Assembly (NCBI RefSeq): GCF_022346995.1 | Contig: NZ_JAKRNM010000001.1 | Location: 186,001-250,000, forward strand | Direction: 5' to 3' | Origin: Paenibacillus sp. ACRRY | Lineage (GTDB): Bacteria; Bacillota; Bacilli; Paenibacillales; Paenibacillaceae | DNA length: 64,000 bases | In this document: positions 45,078 through 54,922 of the stretch, one piece after another | How the letters are laid out: every line of letters starts with the position of its first letter | Numbering within the stretch: position 1 is the first letter of the stretch | The notes under the pieces: generated by a model | What the model was told of the DNA's origin: nothing | The model's database searches: none | Seen by the model: the letters and a program-made list of their open reading frames with translations, nothing else | Position numbers and translations under genes: made by a program

Positions 45078-47093
45078 TTACCGTTGGATGCCCTTTTCGT
45101 GGACAAATTTTTTCAGTACCGAAAAATCCTCTGTCACCTTCTTAAAAGGCAATGTTTCCAGCACTTGATCCCGGTAATTCTTCCTGGCTGCGGAACTGAG
45201 ACGGGAGTCAAGGATGCTGAGCACCCCAAGGTCTGTTTCACTGCGAATCAATCGTCCCGTTCCTTGCCGTAAACGAAGAAGCATGTCCGGTACAAACACG
45301 TCCATGAACGAATTTTCCGATACACTAGCCTTATACTCATAGATGGGGTCGGATGGAACAGGGAAGGGCAGCCGAAAAACAATGACTTGTGACAGGTCAG
45401 GGCCCTCGATATTCACACCTTCCCAGAAAACGCCTGTGCTAAGCAACACACCTTTACTTGCCCGGAATTCAGCAATCACCTCATCTTGGGAAGATCCCTC
45501 CTTCTGAACATGTACCGCCCATCGATGCTTGCTCACATCCGAGATCAACTTCTTATGAATATACTTCATGTCTTCCTTGGCAGAAAAAAGGACCAGTGTT
45601 CTTCCTTGAGTAAGATTACAGAGCTGAATCATTTCGTGGTAGGCGGCTTCAAGATACAGCTCGCGCTGATCATAATGATAGGTTGGAATCTTGTTCGAGA
45701 TGTACATCATGGCATGGTTGGTGTAATCAAATGGAGAAGGTTTGCGGTCCATATAATCTCCCCTGTAACCAAGCGATTGTGTTAAATAGGAATATTGTTC
45801 TTCCAGCGTTTCTCCGCCTTGACACATCGTTGCGGACGTGAGTATCACCGAAGTTTTGCCGTTAAACAACGTGTGTTTCAGAAACTGGCTTATATCTTTG
45901 GGACAGATGCTGATTGTGGTCGCACGAAGTGTCCTGCTTGCCCAACTAAGATGATTTTCGTCTGTGTTAGCCAGAACATCCATGAGAGATATTAGCCCGT
46001 TCACAGCTTCATAAACTTCGTCAATCTCCCGCTCGTTGCGGGAGGTCAGAACCGATAAGCGGAGACTAAAGTCCTTCAAATGTTGGGAGACTTGGCGAAA
46101 TGGAATGCCTTGAATCTCAGAAATTTTGATACGGTCGCTATCCTGTTTGGCCTCTCGGAGCAGATCTGCGTCAATTTGTTTGAAAATATGCTGAGTATAT
46201 CTTTTCATGAATTTGGATTGGGAAAGAAGACTCTTATCCATAGACTGCTTCATGAGCAATTGCACCGTGTCGTCCAGCGTACGGTAGATGCCTCTTAACG
46301 TGAACTCGAGCGTTCTTGCGTCCCTAACTTTGGCCTCCAAATTATGGGCTTCATCAATGATGATTAGAGCCGGACGTTCTGTAATGATGCCCCTTGTTCC
46401 TTCTTTTTTCTTCATCAGATCCCGGATGAGCAGATCCTGATTCACAATAATAAAATCAATCTCGCTTGGCCTTGCATTAATTTTGGCTCTCATTTCGTAA
46501 AACAAGCATCCATTTTTATGATGACAACGTTCGAATTGGCAATCATTTACGGACACGTTAGACCATTCGGCATCACTAATACCACCTTGGATGTCCGCTC
46601 TTTCATCAATTTCATAATTGATTACTCGCTGGGCAAGGGTGGACAATGGGGAACTGGGGTCGTCTGGTTTGAACAACTCTGCAGCCCTTTTTCGGCAAGC
46701 ATACTGCCCCATGCCTTTCCCTACGACGGAGCGAACTGTAGTGAAGCCGAGCCGGCTACCGATGACGCGAAGATCCTTATGTATCTGTTCCGAAAGCTGA
46801 ATGGAGGATGTGGCGATAATAATGGGCTGATGTGAAACTTGATTAATGAGCAGACTGGGAATGAGATATCCAAATGACTTGCCGATACCCACACCGGCTT
46901 CAATCATGGCATTGCGCCCGTTAACATAGGCATCCGTGATATCCAGAGACATATCCTGCTGCCCAATCCGCTCGCGAAGACCCATTCGGGGAAAACGGTC
47001 ATACACCCGAAAGATGCCATCAACGAGCGAGCGTTCGAGGTCCTTTTTCGGTTTGCGTTTCTGTGATTTGGAGAGTTCATTTAACCAGTTCAA
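45078..47093 (-). CDS. DinG/XPD-like iron-sulfur ATP-dependent DNA helicase
   Basis: 671-aa superfamily 2 helicase of the DinG/YoaA type. Walker A GVGIGKS is at 67-73, the DEAH box at 247-250, and four cysteines between them (133, 185, 190, 196) form the 4Fe-4S ligand set seen in XPD and DinG. Motifs in the C-terminal half include GVLLSTGVFWEGVNIEG and the QGTGRLIRS helicase motif VI. It unwinds damaged or structured DNA with 5' to 3' polarity in known members. No exonuclease domain is fused, unlike many Firmicute DinG proteins. The start is TTG with AGGTG upstream; the frame is open to 47225. Confidence 0.87.
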   Translation of the reverse strand: MNWLNELSKSQKRKPKKDLERSLVDGIFRVYDRFPRMGLRERIGQQDMSLDITDAYVNGRNAMIEAGVGIGKSFGYLIPSLLINQVSHQPIIIATSSIQLSEQIHKDLRVIGSRLGFTTVRSVVGKGMGQYACRKRAAELFKPDDPSSPLSTLAQRVINYEIDERADIQGGISDAEWSNVSVNDCQFERCHHKNGCLFYEMRAKINARPSEIDFIIVNQDLLIRDLMKKKEGTRGIITERPALIIIDEAHNLEAKVRDARTLEFTLRGIYRTLDDTVQLLMKQSMDKSLLSQSKFMKRYTQHIFKQIDADLLREAKQDSDRIKISEIQGIPFRQVSQHLKDFSLRLSVLTSRNEREIDEVYEAVNGLISLMDVLANTDENHLSWASRTLRATTISICPKDISQFLKHTLFNGKTSVILTSATMCQGGETLEEQYSYLTQSLGYRGDYMDRKPSPFDYTNHAMMYISNKIPTYHYDQRELYLEAAYHEMIQLCNLTQGRTLVLFSAKEDMKYIHKKLISDVSKHRWAVHVQKEGSSQDEVIAEFRASKGVLLSTGVFWEGVNIEGPDLSQVIVFRLPFPVPSDPIYEYKASVSENSFMDVFVPDMLLRLRQGTGRLIRSETDLGVLSILDSRLSSAARKNYRDQVLETLPFKKVTEDFSVLKKFVHEKGIQR

Positions 47094-47285
47094 GACAATC
47101 ACCTCACTTCCTAATGTAAAATCTTCCGCTTCGGCTATTTTTAGTGAAACCCTAATTATCTTAGATGCGTCATTTACAGTCAAGTGTACATAAGCGATGA
47201 TCAAGTCCATGGCTATAAAACGCAACTAAACGTATATCAATAGCGTCTATTTATCTTACATAGAACAGCAACAGGAGTGAAACAA

Positions 47286-49538
47286 ATGCAGCGAAAAATG
47301 ATAGGCATATTCGGCGCCGTTCTCGGCTCCATGCTCATATGGGCGGGAAATGCAGCCGCGGAAGAGCGTTTTAGCGACCTACAGTATTCGAAGTGGGCAG
47401 AAGACGGTATTGAATATATGGCGAAGCGGGGAACTGTCGCAGGGTACGGAGATGGGAAATTTAAACCCGCAGGGCTTGTCACAAGAGCACAGGCTGTTAC
47501 CTTTCTGGTGCGTGAGCTATATCCGGAACAGCTTGAGAAACCCGCTGAAGGTACAACCTACTCTGATGTTCCAAAGACACATGCCTTTAATAAAGAAATT
47601 GCGATAGCTTCTAAAAATGGACTTGCCAGCGGATTCCCGGATGGTTCCTTCCGTCCGGATGCACCGCTTAGCCGCGCTGAAACTGCAGCTTTCTTAACGC
47701 GCGCATATTCTCTATCCGAAGGCAAGCAAACCGTCAATTGGTCCGATACAGAAAACCATTGGGCAGCAGCGCCGATTCTCGTCATGAGCTCCAATGGTTT
47801 GGTCGGCGGATATTCTGATGGCACCTACCGTCCGAATCAAACGGTCACGCGAGCAGAATATGCCGTATTTATGTCACGATTGATTCAGTTCGAACGCCAG
47901 GCAGCGATACAATCACAGGATTGGGACAAGTTGATATCTTATATGACCGTGAGTGAGCAGGTCGGTCAGATGCTTATGCCTGACATTCGGCAGTGGAACG
48001 GGAAAGTGACAACGACAGTCAATGAAGGATTGAAAAGCAGCATCCATAATCAGGATCTGGGTGGCTTAATCCTTTTTGATAAAAATATTGTGGACACTCG
48101 GCAGATCACAACATTCACGCACAATCTGCAAATGGAAGCAGGGGATATTCCGATGTTTCTTGGCATTGACCAGGAGGGAGGCGTGATTAAGCGAATCCCT
48201 GGTGGGACCAATTTGCCCGGTCAAATGGCTCTAGGCGCAACTGGAGATTCAGCCCTGGCCGAAGCGGCCGGACAGCTGACGGGCGAAGAACTGAAAGCAC
48301 TGGGGCTGAATATCAACTTTGCGCCAGTACTCGATATTAACAGTAATCCAGACAACCCGATCATCGGTATGCGATCATTCAGTTCAGATGCAGATCTGGT
48401 CACCAGACTTGGTCTCGCAACGATAACAGGGCTGCGTCAATCGGGCGTCATTGCGGCAGTTAAACATTTTCCAGGACACGGAGACACGACGGTGGACTCC
48501 CATCTCGGATTGCCGGTACTGACGCATAACCGCGAGCGGCTCGATTCGGTGGAGCTGAAACCTTTTCAGGCTGCAATCGAGAACGGGGTGGAGATGATCA
48601 TGACTGCACACATTGCTTTTCCTGCCATAGACAACGAACAGGTCACTTCGCTGAAAGACGGACAACGCGTGCCTGTTCCTGCCACGTTATCCAAAAAGGT
48701 ATTGAATGGTCTGCTTCGGGAAGAGCTGGGGTATGAGGGGCTCATCATTTCAGATGCGTTCACCATGGATGGGATAGCGGAACATTTTGGTGAAGATAAA
48801 GCGGTAGAACGGGCTGTGAACGCAGGTGTGGATATCATCCTAATGCCGCAGGATTCTGCGGCTGCTCATCAAACACTCGTGAATGCGGTGAAGAACGGAA
48901 CGATTCCGATCGATACCATTCATGCGTCCGTTGAGCGCATTTTGGAGCTAAAAGCGAAATATGGCTTGTTTGAACGCAGTGAAAGCCTTTCGTATAAGTT
49001 AGCTGAGCTTAACAAAGTGATCGGTTCACAGGGACATCGCGAGGTGGAGCGGAAAATCGCAGAGCGAGCAGTCACCCTGTTGGCCAGCCGTGACGGTAAA
49101 CGCCCGGATTCATTGCAACAAGGAGATCGGGTCGTAATTGTTGCAGCGGAGGAAGAGACGGCTAAGCAGCTTGAGAGACAGTTGAAGCTCGATTCAAATA
49201 ACCTGTCGTTACAGACGGAAATTGCCATACTTGGACAAACACAAACCAAAGAGACGGTTGCCAAAGCCGATTATGTCATCCTGGCTTCCTACCAGTTCCG
49301 TAACGTGGCCAGTCAGTTTGGATGGACTGCTTATCAAACCCTAATTAATGAGATGAACACTCGAAATCAACGCTACACGCTATTGTCGCTCGGCAATCCT
49401 TATGAAACGATATATCTGAAGAACATTCGCTCAGGACTTGCTGTTTATGGCAAACAGGAACCCAATACAGAAGCCGGAATCAATGTACTGCTTGGTCATC
49501 AAGAAGCTACCGGCAAGTTGCCTGTGAAAACGAATTAA
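47286..49538 (+). CDS. SLH-domain protein with GH3 beta-N-acetylhexosaminidase (NagZ-like) domain
   Basis: 750-aa exported cell-wall enzyme. Signal peptide 1-25, three S-layer homology domains (about 28-85, 90-145, 150-202) for anchoring to the secondary cell wall polymer, then a GH3 NagZ-type barrel (about 215-560) with KHFPGHGDT (393-401), the Asp404/His406 pair of the NagZ loop and the nucleophile Asp490 (ISDAFTMDG), and a C-terminal alpha/beta domain. It probably recycles or remodels peptidoglycan at the cell surface. The ATG at 47286 is 8 bp from AGGAG; a GTG at 47277 overlaps the ribosome binding site. Confidence 0.9.
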   Translation: MQRKMIGIFGAVLGSMLIWAGNAAAEERFSDLQYSKWAEDGIEYMAKRGTVAGYGDGKFKPAGLVTRAQAVTFLVRELYPEQLEKPAEGTTYSDVPKTHAFNKEIAIASKNGLASGFPDGSFRPDAPLSRAETAAFLTRAYSLSEGKQTVNWSDTENHWAAAPILVMSSNGLVGGYSDGTYRPNQTVTRAEYAVFMSRLIQFERQAAIQSQDWDKLISYMTVSEQVGQMLMPDIRQWNGKVTTTVNEGLKSSIHNQDLGGLILFDKNIVDTRQITTFTHNLQMEAGDIPMFLGIDQEGGVIKRIPGGTNLPGQMALGATGDSALAEAAGQLTGEELKALGLNINFAPVLDINSNPDNPIIGMRSFSSDADLVTRLGLATITGLRQSGVIAAVKHFPGHGDTTVDSHLGLPVLTHNRERLDSVELKPFQAAIENGVEMIMTAHIAFPAIDNEQVTSLKDGQRVPVPATLSKKVLNGLLREELGYEGLIISDAFTMDGIAEHFGEDKAVERAVNAGVDIILMPQDSAAAHQTLVNAVKNGTIPIDTIHASVERILELKAKYGLFERSESLSYKLAELNKVIGSQGHREVERKIAERAVTLLASRDGKRPDSLQQGDRVVIVAAEEETAKQLERQLKLDSNNLSLQTEIAILGQTQTKETVAKADYVILASYQFRNVASQFGWTAYQTLINEMNTRNQRYTLLSLGNPYETIYLKNIRSGLAVYGKQEPNTEAGINVLLGHQEATGKLPVKTN

Positions 49539-49593
49539 AACAAGGGAAGCAGGCATTCTACCATTAGATAGGTTATACAGAATATGAAATCCA

Positions 49594-49624
49594 AATAAGC
49601 CGCGCTTAGTGCGGCTTATTTTTT
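49594..49624 (+). terminator. Terminator of the SLH-GH3 gene
   Basis: AATAAGCCGC and GCGGCTTATT form a perfect 10-bp stem around GCTTAGT, followed by TTTTCG. Confidence 0.85.
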
Positions 49625-49678
49625 CGTTATTGCTTTTTATATGGCTTAGAGGGTCTAAATTAAGTCTAGAAGGGACTG

Positions 49679-49888
49679 CTATTGCGTTTTTCTTTTGTAG
49701 TACACCCTAGACCAGAGGAATACCGCATTGCCTGCCAAAAGGATTGAAAATTCCCAGCCTGTTTTACCTGTAGCCATCCAATTCACTAGAGACAAAACCA
49801 GCAAAGCTAGGGTGAAAAATATGTACGCATTCTTGGCGGATTTCTCAGTTTGGACCTGTTCCATTTCATCCGCTTTTCGCAACTTCAT
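49679..49888 (-). CDS. Small membrane protein paired with XRE regulator
   Basis: 69-aa protein with a charged N-terminus of about 18 residues and two hydrophobic helices (about 20-38 and 45-60), then a basic tail. I do not recognise a specific function; similar small two-helix proteins are common next to XRE-type regulators of this kind in Firmicutes. Its ATG overlaps the stop codon of the regulator gene by four bases (ATGA), so the two are translationally coupled. Confidence 0.75.
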   Translation of the reverse strand: MKLRKADEMEQVQTEKSAKNAYIFFTLALLVLSLVNWMATGKTGWEFSILLAGNAVFLWSRVYYKRKTQ

Positions 49889-50088
49889 ACTGAATCCTCC
49901 TCAAAGATGAATAATTGATCAACGACGGTTTCAAGGTGAACTGCTAATCGAAAGGCCAAAGATAACGTGGGATCATACTTATCGTTTTCTATTGCATTGA
50001 TGGTTTGTCTTGTTACGCCACATTTTTTCGCAAGCTCATCTTGCGAGATTCTCATTTTTTTGCGGAGATCCCTAATATTATTCTTCAA
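49885..50088 (-). CDS. XRE family helix-turn-helix regulator
   Basis: 67-aa protein consisting of one HTH_3 domain (RISQDELAKKCGVTRQTINAIE as helix-turn-helix), like the short YgzD/YozG group. The start is TTG with GGGTGA 9 bp upstream. It has a clear promoter with a palindrome at the transcription start (50114-50166), so it probably represses itself and its membrane partner. Confidence 0.87.
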   Translation of the reverse strand: MKNNIRDLRKKMRISQDELAKKCGVTRQTINAIENDKYDPTLSLAFRLAVHLETVVDQLFIFEEDSV

Positions 50089-50113
50089 GAATTTTCGTCA
50101 CCCAACCTTAGGA

Positions 50114-50166
50114 ATGTAAAATACTATTTACATATTTATCTTAATTAATATTTAATTATATGTCAA
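50114..50166 (-). promoter_or_regulatory. Promoter and operator of the XRE-membrane protein operon
   Basis: On the minus strand TTGACA (complement of 50161-50166), a 17-bp spacer and TAAGAT (complement of 50138-50143). At the transcription start lies the palindrome ATGTAAA-N6-TTTACAT (50114-50133). A further half-site TTTTTACATTC is at 50171-50181, upstream of the -35. Confidence 0.7.
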
Positions 50167-50282
50167 AAACTTTTTACATTCTATTTGCTTGAATTATAAT
50201 TATTACGGCTGAAAGAAGGCTGGGGATGCGCAGTTTAAGTCCGAAAGCATGTCTCTAATACACTGTTTGGATAATAATTACA

Positions 50283-50311
50283 TTGACATCTGTGGCGTTT
50301 TCCAAAATAAT
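50283..50311 (+). promoter_or_regulatory. Sigma-A promoter of codBA
   Basis: TTGACA (50283-50288), a 17-bp spacer and AATAAT (50306-50311). It gives a leader of about 220 nt before codB, which contains the PyrR site and an attenuator terminator. Confidence 0.75.
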
Positions 50312-50333
50312 AGAACGTAATTGAATACTGGTA

Positions 50334-50364
50334 CCTTTAATTCAGTCCAGAGAGGCTGGCAAGG
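50334..50364 (+). promoter_or_regulatory. PyrR RNA-binding hairpin (anti-antiterminator)
   Basis: AGTCCAGAGAGGCT (50344-50357) matches the PyrR recognition consensus ARUCCNGNGAGGYU exactly. CCTT and AAGG close the outer stem and CAG/CTG the inner stem, as in known pyr leaders. When UMP is high, PyrR should bind here and favour the terminator at 50446-50495; without PyrR, sequence around 50371-50388 can pair with 50429-50451 and block it. Confidence 0.88.
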
Positions 50365-50445
50365 GCAGCGGATTTTTATAATCACGCGTGAAACAGGGCA
50401 TATTCCGTTCAGGGATGCTCTGCGTCTTCGCGCGGGTTATGATGC

Positions 50446-50495
50446 AAAAAAGAGGCTACTTGTCAGTTTACGACCTGACGAGTAGCCTCTTTTTT
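50446..50495 (+). terminator. Attenuator terminator in the codBA leader
   Basis: AAAAAAGAGGCTACTTGTCAG and its complement (two arms of about 20 bp, one mismatch) enclose an 8-base loop and end in six T. It precedes codB by about 40 bp and is the control point for the PyrR switch. Confidence 0.88.
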
Positions 50496-50537
50496 CTGCT
50501 TTTTGGTATCAGGACACTTTAAGTTGGGGGTATTCTG

Positions 50538-51815
50538 ATGAGCAAACAAGATCAAGAATTTTCATGGCAGGCAGTGCCAAAAACGCAGAGAAACCATTTT
50601 TGGAAGACGTTGTCCGTTATGCTGGGGTTCACATTTTTCTCAGCAAGCATGCTGGCAGGAGGAACGCTTGGTGTCAGCTTAACGTTTATGGAGTTCATTG
50701 GCATCGTGCTTGCAGGTAATTTGGTCCTTGGGATTTATACCGGAGCACTCGCACATATCGCGGCGAAGACAGGTTTGTCCACACACTTGCTGGCCAAATA
50801 TGCATTTGGTGAGAAAGGATCGTATCTGCCTTCGTTCCTGCTTGGCTTCACACAGGTTGGATGGTTCGGTGTCGGCGTAGCCATGTTCGCGATTCCGGTC
50901 GCCAAAGCGATGGATTGGAATGTGTACCTATTAATCATCGTGTTTGGTCTCGCCATGACGGCGTCTGCCATCTTCGGTATGAAGTCACTTGTCATTTTGG
51001 GTTATATCGCGGTTCCGGCCATTGCCATTCTCGGGAGTTACTCCATGTTCGAAGGTGCAGACACGCTGGGTGGCCTGCAAGGATTGTTTGATTACACGCC
51101 GGCACAGTCGCTTACTGCAGCAGCTGCACTAACCATTTGTATCGGATCATTTATCAGCGGTGGTACGTTAACGCCAGACTTTGCCCGGTTCTCCCGTACT
51201 TCACGCCAGGCAGTTACCGCAACAGTTATTGCATTCTTCCTGGGTAACTCGCTCATGTTCCTGTTCGGTGCAGTAGGCGCCATGGCCTATAACCTGGCAG
51301 ATATTTCGGAAGTTATGTTCCTGCAAGGTTTGATCATTCCTGCGATCATCGTTCTGGGATTGAATATCTGGACAACGAATGACAATGCTCTATATGCTTC
51401 GGGACTTGGTTTTGCCAACATCACTAAAATTTCGAAGAAATTCTTCGTCATCATTAACGGCATCGTGGGTACCATCTTTGCAATGTGGATGTACAACAAC
51501 TTCGTAGGTTTTCTGAACGTACTCGGTGCTGCCGTACCGTCCATCGGGGCCATTATCATTGCAGATTACTTCTTCGTGAAGCGCAGAAATTATAAACCGT
51601 TTGCCGAGATGACTTTCAAAACGGTAAACTGGATAGCGATGGCTGCTTGGGCCATCGGTGTGGCTTTCGCTCAGCTGGCACCTGGAGTAACACCGCTGAA
51701 TGCACTTCTTGGTACAGCAGTAGCCTACATCGTACTTATGCTGATCGTATCTGCGAAAGAATCCAAAGAAAAGGGGAAAATAAATGATTATACAGAACGC
51801 GAAATTGCGGGGTAA
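50538..51815 (+). CDS. codB: Cytosine permease
   Basis: 425-aa membrane protein of the NCS1 family with 12 predicted helices, the usual length for CodB. It carries cytosine (or a related pyrimidine base) into the cell. It is preceded by a PyrR attenuator, which ties its expression to the pyrimidine pool, and overlaps the cytosine deaminase gene by 32 bp. AAGTTGGGGG lies upstream of the ATG. Confidence 0.88.
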   Translation: MSKQDQEFSWQAVPKTQRNHFWKTLSVMLGFTFFSASMLAGGTLGVSLTFMEFIGIVLAGNLVLGIYTGALAHIAAKTGLSTHLLAKYAFGEKGSYLPSFLLGFTQVGWFGVGVAMFAIPVAKAMDWNVYLLIIVFGLAMTASAIFGMKSLVILGYIAVPAIAILGSYSMFEGADTLGGLQGLFDYTPAQSLTAAAALTICIGSFISGGTLTPDFARFSRTSRQAVTATVIAFFLGNSLMFLFGAVGAMAYNLADISEVMFLQGLIIPAIIVLGLNIWTTNDNALYASGLGFANITKISKKFFVIINGIVGTIFAMWMYNNFVGFLNVLGAAVPSIGAIIIADYFFVKRRNYKPFAEMTFKTVNWIAMAAWAIGVAFAQLAPGVTPLNALLGTAVAYIVLMLIVSAKESKEKGKINDYTEREIAG

Positions 51816-53052
51816 AGAAGGGCTATGGAATATCGTCGTAAAAGACGGGAAGTTTGAACAAATCACGCAGGAGCCAGCTGCTACCGCCAACGAGGAAGTA
51901 TTCGACGTGGGCGGTTCGCTTGTACTGCCACCGTTCATTGAGCCTCATATTCATTTGGATACAACGTTAACGGCAGGTGAGCCGGAATGGAATTTGAGCG
52001 GTACGCTGTTCGAAGGCATTCAGCGTTGGTCCGAACGCAAAGCATTCCTGACGCATGAAGACGTTAAAACACGTTCCAAAACGGCGCTGAAATGGCAAAT
52101 GGCGCAGGGCATCCAGCATGTGCGGACACATGTTGACGTTACTGATCCAAGCCTGACGGCCGTTAAAGCGATGCTTGAAGTAAAAGAAGAAATGGCCCCT
52201 TACATTGACATCCAGCTTGTTGCTTTCCCTCAGGAAGGTATTCATTCCTATCCAAACGGTGTGGAACTGATTGAAGAATCGCTGAAAATGGGCGTTGACG
52301 TCGTCGGAGGCATTCCGCACTTCGAATTCACGCGAGAATACGGCGTCGATTCAATGAAGGTTGCATTCGACCTGGCTGAGAAATATGACCGTCTAATCGA
52401 CATTCACTGCGATGAAATCGATGATGAGCAATCCCGTTTCGTGGAAGTTGTTGCCAAGGAAGCCTACGAACGTGGGCTGGGTTCCCGTACGACAGCGAGT
52501 CATACGACGGCAATGGGCTCCTACAATGACGCCTATACGTACAAGCTGTTCAGATTGCTGAAAATGGCTGACCTGAACTTCGTCTCCAACCCGCTGGTTA
52601 ACATCCACCTGCAGGGACGCTTCGACACGTATCCGAAAAGAAGAGGACTGACTCGTGTCAAAGAGCTGCAGGAAGCAGGTCTGAACGTGTGCTTTGGTCA
52701 CGATGACATCTTCGATCCATGGTATCCGCTCGGTACAGGTAACATGCTTCAGGTCCTGCATATGGGTATCCATGCTTCCCAGCTGCTTGGTTACGATCAG
52801 ATCGTGAATTCTATCGACCTGATTACCAAAAACAGTGCAAGAACGCTCCACATCGAGGATGTGTACGGCATTGAAGAAGGCAAGCCGGCCAACTTCATCG
52901 TTCTGGAAGCGGAGAATGAATATGAAGCCATCCGCAAACAAGCCGGTGTGCTCTACTCGTTCAGAGGCGGCCGCAAAATCGCGGAAACGAAACCACGGGA
53001 CACATCGATCATTCTTGAAGGCGGTTTGGAGAAGGTAACATTTAATAAATAA
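51784..53052 (+). CDS. codA: Cytosine deaminase
   Basis: 422-aa amidohydrolase that converts cytosine to uracil and ammonia, allowing salvage into UMP. The metal ligands HIH are at 55-57; further conserved parts are [19 protein letters not shown] and [18 protein letters not shown]. Length matches the family. The ATG follows AAGGGG by 7 bp and lies inside the end of codB, so the two are translated together. Confidence 0.9.
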   Translation: MIIQNAKLRGKEGLWNIVVKDGKFEQITQEPAATANEEVFDVGGSLVLPPFIEPHIHLDTTLTAGEPEWNLSGTLFEGIQRWSERKAFLTHEDVKTRSKTALKWQMAQGIQHVRTHVDVTDPSLTAVKAMLEVKEEMAPYIDIQLVAFPQEGIHSYPNGVELIEESLKMGVDVVGGIPHFEFTREYGVDSMKVAFDLAEKYDRLIDIHCDEIDDEQSRFVEVVAKEAYERGLGSRTTASHTTAMGSYNDAYTYKLFRLLKMADLNFVSNPLVNIHLQGRFDTYPKRRGLTRVKELQEAGLNVCFGHDDIFDPWYPLGTGNMLQVLHMGIHASQLLGYDQIVNSIDLITKNSARTLHIEDVYGIEEGKPANFIVLEAENEYEAIRKQAGVLYSFRGGRKIAETKPRDTSIILEGGLEKVTFNK

Positions 53053-53110
53053 GCAATGAGAAGCAATGAAATAGGAGTATCATACATTAACAATGCCTAG
53101 GCATTAAACA

Positions 53111-53195
53111 AAAAAATCCCCTCGGGGTGACAGGATCAATCAGAGATCACACATGCCTGTGAGTTCTTCCTGCCACACATGAGGGGATTTTTTTT
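53111..53195. terminator. Long bidirectional terminator between codA and pdxR
   Basis: AAAAAATCCCCTC (53111-53123) and GAGGGGATTTTTTTT (53181-53195) pair as the base of a long stem. The 57-base interior has further pairings such as CAGGA/TCCTG and TCACA/TGTGA. T runs on both strands fit use by codA and the convergent pdxR. Confidence 0.8.
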
Positions 53196-53231
53196 ACTGT
53201 TATTAAAGAGACAAATTGCCTCATGATGGAG

Positions 53232-54704
53232 CTAATGCGCTAGAGCTTTTTGTAATCTCGCTACGCCTTCCTGTATTTGGGCATCCGACAAATGGGCAAA
53301 AGATAAATAAATACCAACTTTCATGCCATCCGATGTTGAACTGCTGACTTCCGAGTAGTGGACCCCTTCCGATCTGGCGGATGCCCGAAAGGCTTCATAA
53401 GCTGAGGCTTTACCCCGCCACCACCCGAATACGTGCAGACCCGCTTCATTTTCCACCCAATCAAACCATGTAGAGAGCTGCTGATTCAACAGCTTGAGTA
53501 ACATATGGAACTTGCGGCTGTACAGACGATTCATCCTGCGCAGATGGCGCTCATACTGACCGCTTGTCATAAATGCTGCGAGCGCCCGCTGTTCGATGAG
53601 ATTGACAGGTCTTGGCTCATACAATGCCTGGGCCTTTCTAAAGGTGTCTGCCAAGGTGGGAGGGAGGACCACATAGCCCAGCCGGACTTCAAAAGGCAAT
53701 GTTTTGGTAAAGCTTCCAAGGTAAATGACGCGCCCTTCTTTATCGAGTGTTTTCAGAGGTTCAACATGCATTCCTCGATATCGGAACTCACTGTCGTAAT
53801 CATCCTCGATAATCATGGCATCCCGGCGATGTGCCCAGTCCAGCAGGGTTTGTCTGCGTTCGAGACTAAGCATTTCACCGGTTGGAAATTGCCTCGATGG
53901 GGTGACAAACAACATACGTGCATCCCAGTTTTGGGGAACCAGTCCCTGACCATCGAGATTGGCTTCAATCAACTTGGCGCCCGCAGCCAGAATCGCTTGA
54001 GAAATTCCGACATAACAAGGGCTTTCCGTCACGACATGATCGCCAGGGTCTGCGAGCAACTGAGTGAGCAGGGCTATAGCCTGCATTGAACCTGCCGTTA
54101 CGGCGATATGATCCGCATCTACATGAATCCCCCGCATTCTCCGCAGATAGGCAGCAATGGCTTCTCTTAATTTCGGGTCTCCTGTTGAACTAACAGAGGC
54201 AGAAGTATGGATAACGTGCTCCTCACGATGCCGTATTTCTGCATACAATCGATTATTCCATTCATCGTAAGGGAACTTGGATAGATCCGGCTGATATTTG
54301 CTGAAGTCGATAACTTCACGGCTCTCTTTGTTGTGGTCACGGCTTTGTGTCGTTCGTTGAACGGACTGCTGCTCAAGCTGCTGAATACGGTTTCCCCAAG
54401 CTGACAAGTGATGAGTACAGGATTTTACTGGGTACTCCTCATTGCTTAAATCTGCTTGATAAGCGACAAAGGTACCTCTTCCGTGCTCTGACTGAAGGTA
54501 ACCTTGAGCAGTTAACGTATCATAGACCTGGTTCACGGTTCCTCGGGAAATGTGATATGACGCAGCTAATTCCCTTGTGGATGGTAACTTTTCGCCGTAA
54601 ACAAGATTACCTTCATGAATAGCATCACGCACCGCATGATAGAGAGCCTTCATCTTGGTATATTGTCGGTTTATATAGGAACTGTAGGCTAGATGAAATT
54701 GCAT
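53232..54704 (-). CDS. pdxR: MocR-type (GntR/aminotransferase) regulator of PLP synthesis, PdxR
   Basis: 490-aa fusion of an N-terminal GntR winged helix (about 10-80; KLPSTRELAASYHISRGTVNQVY) with a fold-type I aminotransferase domain (about 130-490). Lys334 (GSFTKTLP) should bind PLP, which acts as effector; DDYDSEFRY is also conserved. PdxR senses PLP and controls pdxS. The start at 54704 has GGAGG 5 bp upstream; the frame is open to 54755. It is divergent from pdxS, with two direct repeats of the PdxR type between them. Confidence 0.9.
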   Translation of the reverse strand: MQFHLAYSSYINRQYTKMKALYHAVRDAIHEGNLVYGEKLPSTRELAASYHISRGTVNQVYDTLTAQGYLQSEHGRGTFVAYQADLSNEEYPVKSCTHHLSAWGNRIQQLEQQSVQRTTQSRDHNKESREVIDFSKYQPDLSKFPYDEWNNRLYAEIRHREEHVIHTSASVSSTGDPKLREAIAAYLRRMRGIHVDADHIAVTAGSMQAIALLTQLLADPGDHVVTESPCYVGISQAILAAGAKLIEANLDGQGLVPQNWDARMLFVTPSRQFPTGEMLSLERRQTLLDWAHRRDAMIIEDDYDSEFRYRGMHVEPLKTLDKEGRVIYLGSFTKTLPFEVRLGYVVLPPTLADTFRKAQALYEPRPVNLIEQRALAAFMTSGQYERHLRRMNRLYSRKFHMLLKLLNQQLSTWFDWVENEAGLHVFGWWRGKASAYEAFRASARSEGVHYSEVSSSTSDGMKVGIYLSFAHLSDAQIQEGVARLQKALAH

Positions 54705-54725
54705 AGATCCTCCAATGGTTAGGTA

Positions 54726-54757
54726 AAGTGGTTCAATACATTCGAAGTGGTACAATA
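54726..54757. promoter_or_regulatory. PdxR direct-repeat binding sites
   Basis: AAGTGGTTCAATA (54726-54738) and AAGTGGTACAATA (54745-54757) differ at one position and are 19 bp apart. They resemble the AAAGTGGWNCTA-type boxes reported for PdxR and lie in the pdxR-pdxS intergenic region. The second contains a TACAAT -10 candidate for pdxS. Confidence 0.75.
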
Positions 54758-54922
54758 AAATCCGGTGATATTGGATCTTTTTATGTATCCATTCTCATTT
54801 TATACTAATTCATAGTTTGAGGGGAAACAATAGTGGCATCGAAAAATAGATCATTTACATTTGCTGAAATAAGATGTCCTTTTTGAAAAACAATCAAAAG
54901 TTAAACTGGGAGGATTACAATC

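Noticed and set aside
50318..50500. Purine or other base riboswitch in the codBA leader
   Set aside because: The exact PyrR site and the terminator explain the leader; no purine aptamer core was seen.
53111..53195. Regulatory leader or small RNA within the long hairpin after codA
   Set aside because: It has T runs on both sides and lies between convergent gene ends, so a bidirectional terminator is enough explanation.
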